From positions 806,001-870,000 of the forward strand of contig NZ_JAEKFI010000004.1 of assembly GCF_016650635.1 (NCBI RefSeq): a DNA stretch of 64,000 nt, given 5' to 3'. Positions 1-9,246 of this stretch are shown piece by piece (the first letter of the stretch is position 1; each line of letters starts with the position of its first letter). A program made the translations under genes and the position numbers. The notes under the pieces are model-generated. The model was not told the origin of the DNA and searched no databases. It worked only from the letters and a program-made list of their open reading frames with translations. The stretch comes from Pseudomonas sp. TH43. GTDB lineage: Bacteria > Pseudomonadota > Gammaproteobacteria > Pseudomonadales > Pseudomonadaceae.

Positions 1-172
1 GCTAATGGAAACTGCCCTAAGGCAAAATTTAATCAGATGACTTTCTAACGAGCCATCGCGTATTCAGTTGCTCACTCCAGTCACCCTTGCCGGGCTTTTG
101 TTCTTCGACGAGCCAACAACCTGATTCACCCCCCAATCGCTGGTGAATCGTCAATCAAGTCCTACGTATTGC
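1..172. other. intergenic left edge
   Basis: No gene can be supported here. There is an 8-bp inverted repeat (GATTCACC at 123-130, GGTGAATC at 142-149) just beyond the rlpA stop codon. It has no T-tract, so it is not a clear terminator. In related genomes dacA (PBP5/6) lies next on the minus strand, and its start is probably just outside the window; that is inference. Confidence 0.5.
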
Positions 173-1183
173 TTATTCCGTGACCACACTTGGCGAACCA
201 AGGTTGGCCAGGCGCACGCTGTTCTGCACCTGGGCAATTTCACCCGGCGAACCGATCGGCCCCAGACGCACCCGATGCAGGGTCTGCTGATTGCGCACGA
301 TCGAGCTGATGAACACCGGAGCGCTCACCATCCCGCTGAGCTTCGACCTCAGGAGTTCTGCAGCGTCCGGGTTGGCGAACGCGCCCACCTGCAGATACTG
401 GCCAGTTGCTGTTGCAGAAGCGTTTTTTTTTGCACTCATCGGCACCGGGACGGTGTCAGAGGCATGTTGCTGCGGTGGCGGCGTCCACTGCTCGACGGTG
501 CCGGCCGACGCCGTGATCACCGGCGCGCTGTTCTGCGCGACCTGCGGCTCGTTGAGCATCAACGGTGCCGGACGGCCCTTGGCTGCCCAATACTGCTGCG
601 GATCGATGCCTTCAACCTTGACGCGCGCGGTGCCGGTTTCGGCGTAACCGAGTTTTTTCGCGGCGGCGTACGACAAGTCGATGATGCGATCGGAATAGAA
701 CGGCCCACGGTCATTGACCCGCAGGATCACCGTGCGGTTGTTGTCCAGGTTGGTCACCCGAACGTAACTTGGCAGTGGCAATGTCTTGTGGGCAGCACTC
801 ATGCCGTACAGGTCGTAGACCTCGCCATTGGCGGTGTTCTGACCGTGAAACTTGGTGCCGTACCAGGACGCCGTGCCCGAGGCAACGTAGGTCTTGGATT
901 CCTGCAACGGGAAATAGGTTTTGCCCAGCACGGTGTACGGGTTGGCCTTGTACGGGCCAGTGTGCAGGGTCGGTGTGGCATCAGGGATGCGCGAAACATC
1001 GACGTCCCACCACGGCGCGCCGTCTTTGTGCGCGCGGTTGATGTCCAGACCCGGCTGCGCTCGCACAGCGGTATTGGAGGTTTTCGGCGTCGGCGAACGG
1101 CTGGTCGTGCAGCTGGCGACCAGCACCGCCAACGCAGCGAATGCCACCAGCTTCAGGGGTTTATTGTTAGGCAATGCCCGCAT
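173..1183 (-). CDS. rlpA: septal ring lytic transglycosylase RlpA
   Basis: Outer-membrane lipoprotein of 336 aa that cleaves stem-peptide-free (denuded) glycan strands at the division septum. The N-terminus is a lipoprotein signal ending in VLVASC. A double-psi beta-barrel follows (ASWYGTKFHG about a third of the way in, then RVNDRGPF and IDLSYAAAKKLG), carrying the acidic residues used by the family. The last ~80 residues form a SPOR domain (QYLQVGAFANPDAAELL) that binds denuded septal glycan. The ATG overlaps the mltB stop codon by one base (TAATG), so translation is probably coupled. It is the last gene of the mrdA-rodA-mltB-rlpA run, the usual Pseudomonas order. Confidence 0.95.
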   Translation of the reverse strand: MRALPNNKPLKLVAFAALAVLVASCTTSRSPTPKTSNTAVRAQPGLDINRAHKDGAPWWDVDVSRIPDATPTLHTGPYKANPYTVLGKTYFPLQESKTYVASGTASWYGTKFHGQNTANGEVYDLYGMSAAHKTLPLPSYVRVTNLDNNRTVILRVNDRGPFYSDRIIDLSYAAAKKLGYAETGTARVKVEGIDPQQYWAAKGRPAPLMLNEPQVAQNSAPVITASAGTVEQWTPPPQQHASDTVPVPMSAKKNASATATGQYLQVGAFANPDAAELLRSKLSGMVSAPVFISSIVRNQQTLHRVRLGPIGSPGEIAQVQNSVRLANLGSPSVVTE

Positions 1184-2193
1184 TACTTGACGCCCCGTGC
1201 TTGTACCAGCTGTTCAGACAGTTGATGTACGGCCATGGCGTACATCACGCTGCGGTTATAACGCGTGATCGCGTAGAAATTCTTCAGGCCCATCCAGTAT
1301 TCAGGGCCATTTTCGCCTTCGAGGCGAAATGCAGTCACCGGCATATCATCGCGCAGCGCATCATGACTCGACCAGCCCAGCGCCCGCAACTCTCCGACGG
1401 TCTTTGTCGGCTCGATGCCCGTGGTCAGGCCGGCATCGACCTGATCGCCACGCACATCGGCGCGGCTGACCACAGGCTCGCCCGCCACCCAGCCGTGACG
1501 CTTGAAATAACTCGCGACGCTGCCGATCGCATCGTCCGGGTTGTTCCAGATATTGATGTGGCCGTCACCGTCGAAATCCACCGCATAGGCGCGAAAGCTG
1601 CTCGGCATGAACTGCGGCAAGCCCATGGCCCCGGCGTAGGAGCCTTTGAGGGTCAGCGGATCGACCTGCTCTTCACGGGCCAGCAGCAGAAACTCACGCA
1701 ATTCCTTGCGGAAAAATTCGGCACGCGGAGGATAGTCGAAACCGAGCGTGGACAAGGCATCGATCACCCGGTAATTACCGGTATTACGTCCGAAAAAGGT
1801 TTCAACGCCGATGATCGACACGATGACTTGTGCCGGTACGCCGTATTCCTGCTCGGCACGGGCCAGTGTCGCCTCGTGCTGACGCCAGAAGTCCACACCT
1901 CGCGCAATACGCGCGTCAGTGATGAACATCGGGCGGTATTCTTTCCACTGCTTGACCCGCTCTGCAGGTCTGGAGATGGCGTCGAGAATCGCCTGCTTGC
2001 GCTGAGCCTCGCGGAAAACCCCCATCAGTTGCTCACCGGCGAAACCGTAGTCGCGGGTCATTTCACCGACGAACTCGGCCACCTGCGGCGAGCCTTCGTA
2101 TTCGCCGGCCAGCGCTTCCTGCACGCTCCCCAGCAGGCCCATCAGGCCAACCAGCGGCGCGCATCGAGTCGCCCAGCCACGCATTACTTGCAT
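1183..2193 (-). CDS. mltB: membrane-bound lytic murein transglycosylase B (SltB1/MltB family)
   Basis: Peptidoglycan-cleaving enzyme of the Slt35/MltB family that makes 1,6-anhydromuramic ends. The catalytic glutamate lies in the motif VETFFGRNTG, and LPQFMPSSFRAYA is the usual glycan-binding segment. The N-terminus is a signal peptide ending near EALA, without a clear lipobox cysteine, so it looks soluble and periplasmic (SltB1-like). I chose ATG 2193 because it follows a purine-rich AAGGTGAAGAG stretch after the rodA stop; the frame stays open upstream into rodA, and ATG 2184 is an alternative. It sits 17 bases after rodA, consistent with an elongation-complex operon. Confidence 0.9.
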   Translation of the reverse strand: MQVMRGWATRCAPLVGLMGLLGSVQEALAGEYEGSPQVAEFVGEMTRDYGFAGEQLMGVFREAQRKQAILDAISRPAERVKQWKEYRPMFITDARIARGVDFWRQHEATLARAEQEYGVPAQVIVSIIGVETFFGRNTGNYRVIDALSTLGFDYPPRAEFFRKELREFLLLAREEQVDPLTLKGSYAGAMGLPQFMPSSFRAYAVDFDGDGHINIWNNPDDAIGSVASYFKRHGWVAGEPVVSRADVRGDQVDAGLTTGIEPTKTVGELRALGWSSHDALRDDMPVTAFRLEGENGPEYWMGLKNFYAITRYNRSVMYAMAVHQLSEQLVQARGVK

Positions 2194-2210
2194 TGAACTC
2201 TTCACCTTAT

Positions 2211-3353
2211 TCAAACCTGTGCGATCCACTTGCGATGGGTATGGATCGACATCAAAACCCCAAACGCTGACAGCAGCGTCACCAGCGAAGTTCCTCCGTA
2301 GCTAATGAACGGCAACGGCACCCCTACGACCGGCAACAGGCCACTGACCATACCGATGTTGACGAAAACGTAAACAAAAAACGTCATGGTCAACGCGCCA
2401 GCGAGCAATTTGCCGAACAGCGTCTGTGCCTGAGCGGTGATCACCAGGCCCCGGCCAATCAACAGCAGATAGATCAACAGCAGCGCACAAATGCCCACCA
2501 GACCGAATTCTTCGCCCAGTACCGCAATGATGAAGTCGGTGTGGCTTTCCGGCAGGAAGTCCAGGTGCGACTGGGTGCCGAGCAGCCAGCCTTTGCCGAA
2601 CACGCCACCGGAACCGATGGCGGCTTTCGACTGAATGATGTTCCAGCCCGTGCCCAACGGATCGCTTTCCGGGTCGAGGAACGTCAGGATTCGTTGCTTC
2701 TGGTAGTCGTGCATGATGAAGAACCACATGGCGACGGCCACGGGTACGGCAGCGGCCAGCACGCTGAGGATCCAGCGCCAGCGCAACCCGCCCATGAACA
2801 GCACGAACGCACCGCCAGCGAGAATCAGCAGCGACGTACCAAGGTCGGGCTGGCGCACGATCAGAATGAACGGCACACCGATCAGCATCAAACTGATGCC
2901 GACATGCTTGAGCTGCGGCGGCAACGTGCGTTTCGACAGGTACCAGGCGATGGTCGCCGGCATCAGGATCTTCATGAATTCCGAGGGCTGAAAGCGGATC
3001 ACCCCGGGAATGTTGATCCAGCGTGTAGCGCCCATGGCGTTGTGGCCCATGATGTCCACCACCATCAGCAGCACCACCCCGATCACGTAACCGAGCGGCA
3101 CCCAGCGCGCCATGAAGCGCGGTTCGAACTGGGCAATGACAATCATCGATACCAGACCGATGCCAAACGAAGTGGCCTGTTTGGCCAGCAGATCCCAGCT
3201 CTTGCCACTCGCCGAATACAGCACGAACAGACTGCCGGCGGCGAGGATCAGCAACAGAATCAATAACGGGCCATCGATATGCAGTCTTTGCAGCAACGTC
3301 GCGCGGCGACGCATCACATCCTCACTGGAGAGCATGCGATCAAAATTATTCAT
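2211..3353 (-). CDS. rodA: rod-shape peptidoglycan glycosyltransferase RodA
   Basis: SEDS-family polymerase of 380 aa that extends glycan strands from lipid II in the elongasome and partners PBP2. The protein is strongly hydrophobic with about ten membrane segments. Family signatures include PSEFMKILMP in the middle and PVVGVPLPFISYGGTSLV near the C-terminus. ATG 3353 lies inside the last codons of mrdA, giving an 8-base overlap, so PBP2 and RodA are translationally coupled. A longer in-frame start at 3374 exists but would run further into mrdA. Length and order match other pseudomonads. Confidence 0.96.
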   Translation of the reverse strand: MNNFDRMLSSEDVMRRRATLLQRLHIDGPLLILLLILAAGSLFVLYSASGKSWDLLAKQATSFGIGLVSMIVIAQFEPRFMARWVPLGYVIGVVLLMVVDIMGHNAMGATRWINIPGVIRFQPSEFMKILMPATIAWYLSKRTLPPQLKHVGISLMLIGVPFILIVRQPDLGTSLLILAGGAFVLFMGGLRWRWILSVLAAAVPVAVAMWFFIMHDYQKQRILTFLDPESDPLGTGWNIIQSKAAIGSGGVFGKGWLLGTQSHLDFLPESHTDFIIAVLGEEFGLVGICALLLIYLLLIGRGLVITAQAQTLFGKLLAGALTMTFFVYVFVNIGMVSGLLPVVGVPLPFISYGGTSLVTLLSAFGVLMSIHTHRKWIAQV

Positions 3354-5241
3354 CACGGGCCGTAGCCTCCGCACTGATTGGGCTGGCGTATTCGGCCTTC
3401 AAACGTCCGTCCTGATCGAGCAGCCAGGCGTCCATGACCTGACGTACTACCGGCGCGGCGACGCCGGAGCCGGACTCACCGTTCTCGACCATCACCGACA
3501 CCACAATGCGTGGATCATCGGCCGGGGCGAAGCCGACGAACAAGGCGTGGTCGCGGTGGCGCTCCTGAACCTTGGAACGGTCGTACTTCTCGCCTTGCTT
3601 GATCGCAACGACCTGGGCCGTACCCGATTTACCGGCGATACGGTATTGCGCGCCAATGGCGGCTTTACGCGCGGTACCACGGGCGCCGTGCATGACCTGC
3701 TGCATACCGTGGTTGACCTTGGTCCAGTCCGACGGGTCGCGCAGGACAATGTCCGGTATCGGGTTTTCGTCGATCGGCTTCACCCCTTCGAGGGATTTGG
3801 CCAGGTGCGGACGGTTCCACACGCCTTTGTTGGCGACCAGCGCTGTGGCCTGGGCCAATTGCAGTGGCGTCGATTGCATGTAGCCCTGGCCGATCCCGAG
3901 GATCAGGGTTTCGCCGGGGAACCACGCCTGTTTGCGCGTCGCACGTTTCCATTCGCGGGACGGCATCAGGCCGGGGGATTCTTCGAACATGTCCAGCGAG
4001 ACCTTCTGGCCGATGCCGAACTTGTTCATATAAGCCGACAGCCGATCGATGCCCAGCTTGTGCGCCAGGTCATAGAAGTAGGTGTCGTTGGAACGCATGA
4101 TCGCCGTGTCGAGGTCGACGAAGCCATCACCGGTGCGGTTCCAGTTACGGTACTTGTGGTCGTAGTTGGGCAGCATGTAATAGCCCGGGTCGAACACTCG
4201 GCTCGACGCCGTCACCACACCCGAATCGAGACCGGCAATCGCCACCGCCGGTTTGATCGTCGAGCCCGGCGGGTACAGACCGCGCAGCACACGGTTGAAC
4301 AGCGGCCGGTCAATGGAATCGCGCAACTCGGCATAGGCCTTGAAGCTGATCCCGGTGACGAACAGGTTCGGGTCGAAACTCGGCTGGCTGACCATCGCCA
4401 GCACTTCGCCGGTCTTCGGATCCAGCGCCACCACCGCGCCACGACGCCCGCCGAGCGCGGCTTCGGCCGCCTCCTGCAATTTGATGTCGAGGCTGAGGAC
4501 GATGTCTTTGCCGGGAATCGGATCGGTACGCTTGAGCACGCGCAGAACACGGCCACGGGCGTTGGTCTCGACCTCTTCGTAACCGACCTGACCGTGCAAT
4601 TCCGGCTCGTAGAAACGCTCGATGCCGGTCTTGCCGATGTGATGGGTGCCGCTGTAGTTGACCGGATCGAGGGTTTTAAGCTCTTTCTCGTTGATCCGCC
4701 CCATGTAACCCACCGAGTGCGCAAAGTGCGCGCCCTGCGGGTAGTGACGAACCAGTTGCGCAACCACTTCGACGCCGGGCAGACGGAACTGATTCACCGC
4801 GATGCGGGCGATCTGCTCTTCGGTCAGCTCGAACAGGATTGGCACCGGCTCGAACGGCCGGCGCCCCTGACGCATGCGTTTCTCGAAGATCACCCGATCC
4901 TCGGGCGTCAGCTCCAGCACTTCGACAATCACATCGAGCACTTGCTGCCAGTCGCCGGAGCGCTCGCGGGTCATGCTCAGACTGAAGCTTGGACGGTTGT
5001 CCGCCACCACCACGCCGTTACGGTCGAAAATCAGCCCGCGCGTCGGCGGAATCGGCTGCACGTGGACGCGGTTGTTTTCCGAAAGGGTCGAGTGGTACTC
5101 GTACTGGATCACCTGCAGGAAATACAGCCGCGCGATCAACACACCGATCAGCAACACGATCGCAATGGCCCCGAACACGACGCGGCTACGCACTAAGCGT
5201 GCGTCTTTTTCGTGGTCCTTGATGCGGATCGGCTGAGACAT
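3346..5241 (-). CDS. mrdA: penicillin-binding protein 2 (elongation transpeptidase)
   Basis: Class B penicillin-binding protein of 631 aa that crosslinks side-wall peptidoglycan together with RodA. A cytoplasmic start (MSQPIRIKDHEKD) is followed by one membrane anchor (IAIVLLIGVLIARLYFL). A dimerisation/pedestal region and the transpeptidase domain come next. The active-site serine is S327 in GSTIK (SxxK, lysine 330), the second motif is SND and the third is KSGTA. Start 5241 is preferred over the upstream in-frame ATG at 5292, which would overlap rlmH. The gene is 10 bases from rlmH. Named pbpA in P. aeruginosa. Confidence 0.96.
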   Translation of the reverse strand: MSQPIRIKDHEKDARLVRSRVVFGAIAIVLLIGVLIARLYFLQVIQYEYHSTLSENNRVHVQPIPPTRGLIFDRNGVVVADNRPSFSLSMTRERSGDWQQVLDVIVEVLELTPEDRVIFEKRMRQGRRPFEPVPILFELTEEQIARIAVNQFRLPGVEVVAQLVRHYPQGAHFAHSVGYMGRINEKELKTLDPVNYSGTHHIGKTGIERFYEPELHGQVGYEEVETNARGRVLRVLKRTDPIPGKDIVLSLDIKLQEAAEAALGGRRGAVVALDPKTGEVLAMVSQPSFDPNLFVTGISFKAYAELRDSIDRPLFNRVLRGLYPPGSTIKPAVAIAGLDSGVVTASSRVFDPGYYMLPNYDHKYRNWNRTGDGFVDLDTAIMRSNDTYFYDLAHKLGIDRLSAYMNKFGIGQKVSLDMFEESPGLMPSREWKRATRKQAWFPGETLILGIGQGYMQSTPLQLAQATALVANKGVWNRPHLAKSLEGVKPIDENPIPDIVLRDPSDWTKVNHGMQQVMHGARGTARKAAIGAQYRIAGKSGTAQVVAIKQGEKYDRSKVQERHRDHALFVGFAPADDPRIVVSVMVENGESGSGVAAPVVRQVMDAWLLDQDGRLKAEYASPISAEATARDE

Positions 5242-5251
5242 GAGGGCAGGA

Positions 5252-5719
5252 TTACTTGTGGTAAGGGTGACCGGACAGCACGGTCCAGGCACGATACAAC
5301 TGTTCGCCGATCAGGATCCGCACCAGCGGGTGCGGCAACGTCAACGGCGACAACGACCAGCGCTGATCGGCGCGGGCACAGACTTCCGGCGCCAGCCCTT
5401 CCGGGCCACCGACCATGAAATTGACCGTGCGCGAATCCAGCCGCCAGCGGTCGAGTTCGACCGCCAACTGTTCGGTGCTCCAGGGTTTACCGTGGACTTC
5501 CAGCGTGACAATCCGCTCGTTCGGCCCGACCTTGGCCAGCATGGCTTCGCCTTCCTGGCGGATGAAACGGGCCACGTCGGCATTCTTGCCACGGGTATTG
5601 AGCGGAATTTCCACCAGTTCCAGCGCCAGCTCGGACGGAAGACGCTTGGCATATTCATGCCAGCCTTCTTCCACCCACTTGGGCATGCGTGAACCGACGG
5701 CGATCAGGCGCAGTCGCAC
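5252..5719 (-). CDS. rlmH: 23S rRNA pseudouridine-1915 N3-methyltransferase RlmH
   Basis: SPOUT-class methyltransferase of 155 aa, the normal family length, that methylates pseudouridine 1915 in helix 69 of 23S rRNA on assembled ribosomes. The trefoil-knot SAM-binding segments are visible: FMVGGPEGL and [23 protein letters not shown] written in two blocks near the C-terminus. The start [16 protein letters not shown] is typical. It lies between rsfS and mrdA with short gaps of 9 and 10 bases, the standard order in gammaproteobacteria, so it is very probably cotranscribed with both. Confidence 0.96.
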   Translation of the reverse strand: MRLRLIAVGSRMPKWVEEGWHEYAKRLPSELALELVEIPLNTRGKNADVARFIRQEGEAMLAKVGPNERIVTLEVHGKPWSTEQLAVELDRWRLDSRTVNFMVGGPEGLAPEVCARADQRWSLSPLTLPHPLVRILIGEQLYRAWTVLSGHPYHK

Positions 5720-5728
5720 AGCAATCCC

Positions 5729-6223
5729 TTACAGCTGGTCTTTATTGAGCTTGGTGAAATGCTCGTGGGTGTTTTCCGGGCTGTGGTGCTTGGCGTCTGC
5801 CGCACGGCTTTGCTCAGCACCAGCCCACAGGCGTTCCAGGTCGTAGAACTGACGTGCCGAGGCAGTCATCATGTGCACGATCACCAGGTCCAGGTCCAAC
5901 AGCACCCAGTCGCTGTCGCCCTTGCCTTCTTCGCCCAGCGGCTTGGCGCCCTGCTTTTTGACTTCTTCGCGAACCTTGTCGAGCATCGCGTTGATCTGGC
6001 GATTGGACGTACCAGTGGCGATGATCATGTAGTCAGTGATGCTCTGCTTGTCGCGAACATCGATGATCTGGATGTCTTGTGCCTTGACGTCTTCCAGGGC
6101 AGCTACGGCCAGTTTGACCAGTTCGTCGCCTTTGAGCGGCTCATTGGTGTTGACCGGCTCTGGCAGCGGGGCGCTCTTGAATGTGCCTTTGCGCTTTACT
6201 TTGGTTTGGTCTTTGTCAGTCAT
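5729..6223 (-). CDS. rsfS: ribosome silencing factor RsfS
   Basis: DUF143/Iojap-family protein of 164 aa that binds ribosomal protein L14 and blocks subunit joining in stationary phase or starvation. The conserved core is seen as IQIIDVRDKQSITDYMIIATG, split here as IIDVRDKQSITDYM and IATGTS, followed by WVLLDLDLVIVHMM. The N- and C-terminal tails are longer than in E. coli (about 105 aa) and rich in charged residues, which is common in Pseudomonas. ATG 6223 is preferred to the in-frame start at 6265. It lies 9 bases upstream of rlmH and 72 bases downstream of nadD. Confidence 0.94.
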   Translation of the reverse strand: MTDKDQTKVKRKGTFKSAPLPEPVNTNEPLKGDELVKLAVAALEDVKAQDIQIIDVRDKQSITDYMIIATGTSNRQINAMLDKVREEVKKQGAKPLGEEGKGDSDWVLLDLDLVIVHMMTASARQFYDLERLWAGAEQSRAADAKHHSPENTHEHFTKLNKDQL

Positions 6224-6295
6224 ATAAAACTCGTTTTGCTCATATATTCGGCGGCTTGGCGACACGTGGATTCGTATCAGTGAAGCACGCCTTGT

Positions 6296-6985
6296 TCAGT
6301 TCGACGCACGATACAGACCGTGCGCATCGATGTAGGCCAGGACCGCGTCGGGCACCAGGAAACGTACCGACTTACCGCTGGCCAGCAGTTGACGGATCTG
6401 GGTGGCGGAAACCGCGAGCGGTGTCTGCCAGACGAATGCAATCTGTCCGCTCGGCCCTTTCAGGGCCAGCGGGTCGCTCACCGAACGCGCTGCCAGCAGG
6501 TTGCGCAAGGCATCCGGCGGTTCGCTGTCGGCGTCCGGGCGCTGTAGCACCAGGATGTGGCAATGCTGGAGCAACTCTTCCCAGCGGTGCCAAGTGGGCA
6601 GGCCGCAAAATGCGTCCCAGCCCAAAAGCAGAAAAACCTGGGTCTCGGCGGGCATTTCGGCGCGCATCAACTCCAGGGTATCAATGGTGTAGGACGGTTT
6701 ATCCCGCTGCAATTCGCGGGCGTCCACCACCAGCGGCGGCACTCCGGCCACCGCGCACTCGACCATCGCCAGCCGATCCTGCGCCGACACTTGCGGCGTA
6801 TTGCGATGCGGCGGGCGGGCGCTCGGCGTCAGGCGTAATTCGTCGAGCGCAAGCGCTTCTGCGACTTCCAGGCCACCACGCAAATGACCGATGTGCACCG
6901 GATCGAACGTTCCGCCCAGTACGCCGATGCGACGGGGCCGGGGCTCGCTGCCGGTACGCGGCGCTGTCAGGTCGAGGTCGGTCAA
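6296..6985 (-). CDS. nadD: nicotinate-nucleotide adenylyltransferase NadD (TTG start)
   Basis: Transfers AMP to nicotinate mononucleotide in NAD synthesis; 229 aa. The nucleotidyl-transferase motif [13 protein letters not shown] is near residue 25 and the second motif [12 protein letters not shown] is near the C-terminus. I place the start at a TTG (bases 6983-6985 on the complement) one base after the proA stop codon. The only upstream ATG in frame (7024) would overlap proA by 38 bases and add an arginine-rich segment with no family counterpart. The tight spacing suggests coupling to proA. Confidence 0.9.
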   Translation of the reverse strand: MTDLDLTAPRTGSEPRPRRIGVLGGTFDPVHIGHLRGGLEVAEALALDELRLTPSARPPHRNTPQVSAQDRLAMVECAVAGVPPLVVDARELQRDKPSYTIDTLELMRAEMPAETQVFLLLGWDAFCGLPTWHRWEELLQHCHILVLQRPDADSEPPDALRNLLAARSVSDPLALKGPSGQIAFVWQTPLAVSATQIRQLLASGKSVRFLVPDAVLAYIDAHGLYRASN

Positions 6986-6986
6986 G

Positions 6987-8258
6987 TCAGACCGTCGCCT
7001 GGCCGCGCAACTGGCCATCACCAACGACGATGTACTTCTCGCAGGTCAGTCCTTCGAGGCCCACCGGGCCACGGGCGTGCAGCTTATCAGTAGAAATGCC
7101 GATCTCGGCACCCAATCCGTATTCAAATCCATCGGCAAAGCAGGTCGGGGTGTTGATCATCACCGACGCCGAGTCGACTTCCGCCACAAAACGGCGGGTG
7201 TCGGCGAGGTTTTCGCTGACGATCGAGTCGGTATGGTGCGAGCCGTAATGGTTGATGTGTTCGATGGCTTGATCCAGACCGTCGACCACACGGATCGACA
7301 GGATCGGCGCCAGATATTCGGTGTTCCAGTCGTCTTCGCTGGCCGCCACGGCCTCGATGATCGCCCGGGTGCGCGCGCAACCGCGCAGCTCGACGCCTTT
7401 TTCGCGGAACTGGGCAGCCATCGACGGCAGGAAATCCTTGGCAACGGTTTGATCGACGAGCAAGGTCTCCATCGCACCGCAGATGCCATACCGATAGGTC
7501 TTGGCGTTGAAAGCGATACGCTGGGCTTTCGGCAGATCGGCGTGGGCACTGACGTAAACGTGGCAGATGCCGTCCAGATGCTTGATCACCGGCACGCGGG
7601 CATCGCGGCTGATGCGCTCGATCAGGCCACGACCACCGCGCGGCACGATCACGTCGACGTACTCGGGCATGGTGATCATCGCGCCGACGGCGGCGCGGTC
7701 GGTGGTTTCGACCACTTGCACCACGGCGGCGGGCAATTCTGCCTCGGCCAGACCGCGTTGAATGCAGGCAGCGATGGCACGGTTGGAATGGATCGCTTCG
7801 GAGCCACCGCGCAGGATGGTTGCGTTGCCCGACTTCAGGCACAGGCTTGCGGCATCGATGGTCACGTTCGGTCGGGATTCGTAAATGATCCCGATCACGC
7901 CCAGTGGCACGCGCATTTTACCGACCTGAATGCCCGACGGACGGAAGCTCATGTCACGGATCGCGCCAACTGGGTCCGGCAACGCTGCGACCTGACGCAG
8001 GCCGACGATCATGCCGTCGATGCGTGCCGGGGTCAGTTCCAGGCGCTCCAGCAGCGCGGGTTCCAGACCGTTGGCGCGACCGGCGGCCAGATCCTGTTCA
8101 TTGGCTGCAGCCAGTTCGGCGCGCGCAGCGTCCAACGCATTGGCAGCAGCCTGCAAGGCGCGGTTTTTCTGCGCGGTGCTGGCACGGCCGATGACCCGGG
8201 AAGCTTCGCGGGCGGCGCGACCCAATCGGGTCATATAGTCAAGAACGGACTCAGTCAT
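6987..8258 (-). CDS. proA: gamma-glutamyl phosphate reductase ProA
   Basis: NADPH-dependent enzyme of 423 aa that converts gamma-glutamyl phosphate to glutamate semialdehyde in proline synthesis. It is a member of the aldehyde-dehydrogenase superfamily. Visible signatures are [18 protein letters not shown] (cofactor region) and the catalytic cysteine in [12 protein letters not shown]. The start [13 protein letters not shown] at 8258 matches the family; an in-frame upstream ATG at 8279 adds seven residues. It is the first gene of the long minus-strand run. A 177-base gap separates it from the divergent glycosylase gene. Confidence 0.96.
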   Translation of the reverse strand: MTESVLDYMTRLGRAAREASRVIGRASTAQKNRALQAAANALDAARAELAAANEQDLAAGRANGLEPALLERLELTPARIDGMIVGLRQVAALPDPVGAIRDMSFRPSGIQVGKMRVPLGVIGIIYESRPNVTIDAASLCLKSGNATILRGGSEAIHSNRAIAACIQRGLAEAELPAAVVQVVETTDRAAVGAMITMPEYVDVIVPRGGRGLIERISRDARVPVIKHLDGICHVYVSAHADLPKAQRIAFNAKTYRYGICGAMETLLVDQTVAKDFLPSMAAQFREKGVELRGCARTRAIIEAVAASEDDWNTEYLAPILSIRVVDGLDQAIEHINHYGSHHTDSIVSENLADTRRFVAEVDSASVMINTPTCFADGFEYGLGAEIGISTDKLHARGPVGLEGLTCEKYIVVGDGQLRGQATV

Positions 8259-8435
8259 GGTCTGCTGGGGTCTTGGCAAAGAGGAAAGCGGCAGATTATA
8301 GCTGTCGCGTCTCGGGACTAACAGCGGTGACGGGCGGATGGTCGAAATGAGCCTTGAATCGCCGACGTTCAGCCGTAATTAAGCCGCGCATTGTTATCAT
8401 CACGACCTCTTCAGCCTGGATAAACCTTGCCTGCC

Positions 8436-9131
8436 ATGTCCAACCTGACCGTTCGCTCCCACGCCGAGCGCCTGCCGCTGGGGCTCCCGGACGCTTTTTT
8501 CGACCGCGACGCGCAAGTGCTCGCGCAAGATCTGCTCGGCAAAGTCATCCGCCATCGGGTTGGCGACTTATGGCTGAGCGCGCGGATCATCGAAACCGAA
8601 GCGTATTACTGCGCGGAAAAAGGCAGTCATGCCTCCCTTGGCTATACGGAAAAGCGTAAGGCTTTGTTTCTGGATGGCGGCCACATCTATATGTATTACG
8701 CCCGTGGCGGCGATTCGCTGAACTTCAGCGCGCAGGGTCCGGGCAACGCCGTACTGATCAAATCCGCTTATCCGTGGGTCGATGACATCAGTGGTCCGGC
8801 GAGTCTGGCGCAGATGCTGTTGAACAATCCCGATGCTCAGGGGCGTGCCCGCCCTTCGCAGAAGCTCTGCGCCGGGCAGACCTTGCTGTGCAAGGCACTC
8901 GGGCTGAAAGTGCCGATGTGGGACGCCAAACGTTTCGATCACGAAGTACTTCTGGTAGAAGACACCGGGCCCGCACCTTCGCACATTATCCAGACCACCC
9001 GTTTGGGCATCCCCCACGGCCGCGACGAACACTTGATGTACCGCTTCGTCGACGCGACCTACGCGCAATGGTGCACGCGGAACCCGTTGCGCCGGGGTCA
9101 GGTCGAAGGCCGCGACTATTTTCTGCTGTAA
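8436..9131 (+). CDS. mpg: DNA-3-methyladenine glycosylase (AAG/MPG family)
   Basis: Monofunctional glycosylase of 231 aa in the alkyladenine glycosylase (Aag/Mpg) fold, which removes 3-methyladenine and related damaged bases. The catalytic glutamate motif is seen in ARIIETEAYY, and the DNA-contacting HIYMYYARGGDSLNFSAQG follows. An internal segment ends FDHEVLLVEDTG. A TTG in frame nine bases upstream could extend it, but ATG 8436 fits better. It stands alone, divergent from proA, and is followed by a REP pair. Family assignment is from recognised motifs; substrate range is inferred. Confidence 0.88.
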   Translation: MSNLTVRSHAERLPLGLPDAFFDRDAQVLAQDLLGKVIRHRVGDLWLSARIIETEAYYCAEKGSHASLGYTEKRKALFLDGGHIYMYYARGGDSLNFSAQGPGNAVLIKSAYPWVDDISGPASLAQMLLNNPDAQGRARPSQKLCAGQTLLCKALGLKVPMWDAKRFDHEVLLVEDTGPAPSHIIQTTRLGIPHGRDEHLMYRFVDATYAQWCTRNPLRRGQVEGRDYFLL

Positions 9132-9139
9132 ATACACAC

Positions 9140-9220
9140 TCCTGCAGGAGCCGCCGAAGGCTGCGATCTTTTGATCTTTTGCAAAGCAAAGATCGCAGCC
9201 TGCGGCAGCTCCTACAGGAG
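9140..9220. repeat. REP pair, GATCTTTT/CTGCGGCAGCTCCTACA type
   Basis: Two inverted copies of a Pseudomonas extragenic palindrome, with arms CTGCGATCTTTT and its complement AAAGATCGCAG around 9161-9200 and outer ends resembling GCAGCTCCTACAGGAG. It fills the gap between the glycosylase and the DedA fusion gene. The stem could also act as a terminator. Confidence 0.8.
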
Positions 9221-9246
9221 GCCACTAATGATTTGGAGTTGTTTGT

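Noticed and set aside
3112-5196. Long open frame (694 codons) on the plus strand opposite mrdA
   Set aside because: It mirrors the codon pattern of a certain gene (PBP2) on the other strand. The product is rich in Arg, His and Gln with no domain, as expected for antisense shadow frames at 60% GC.
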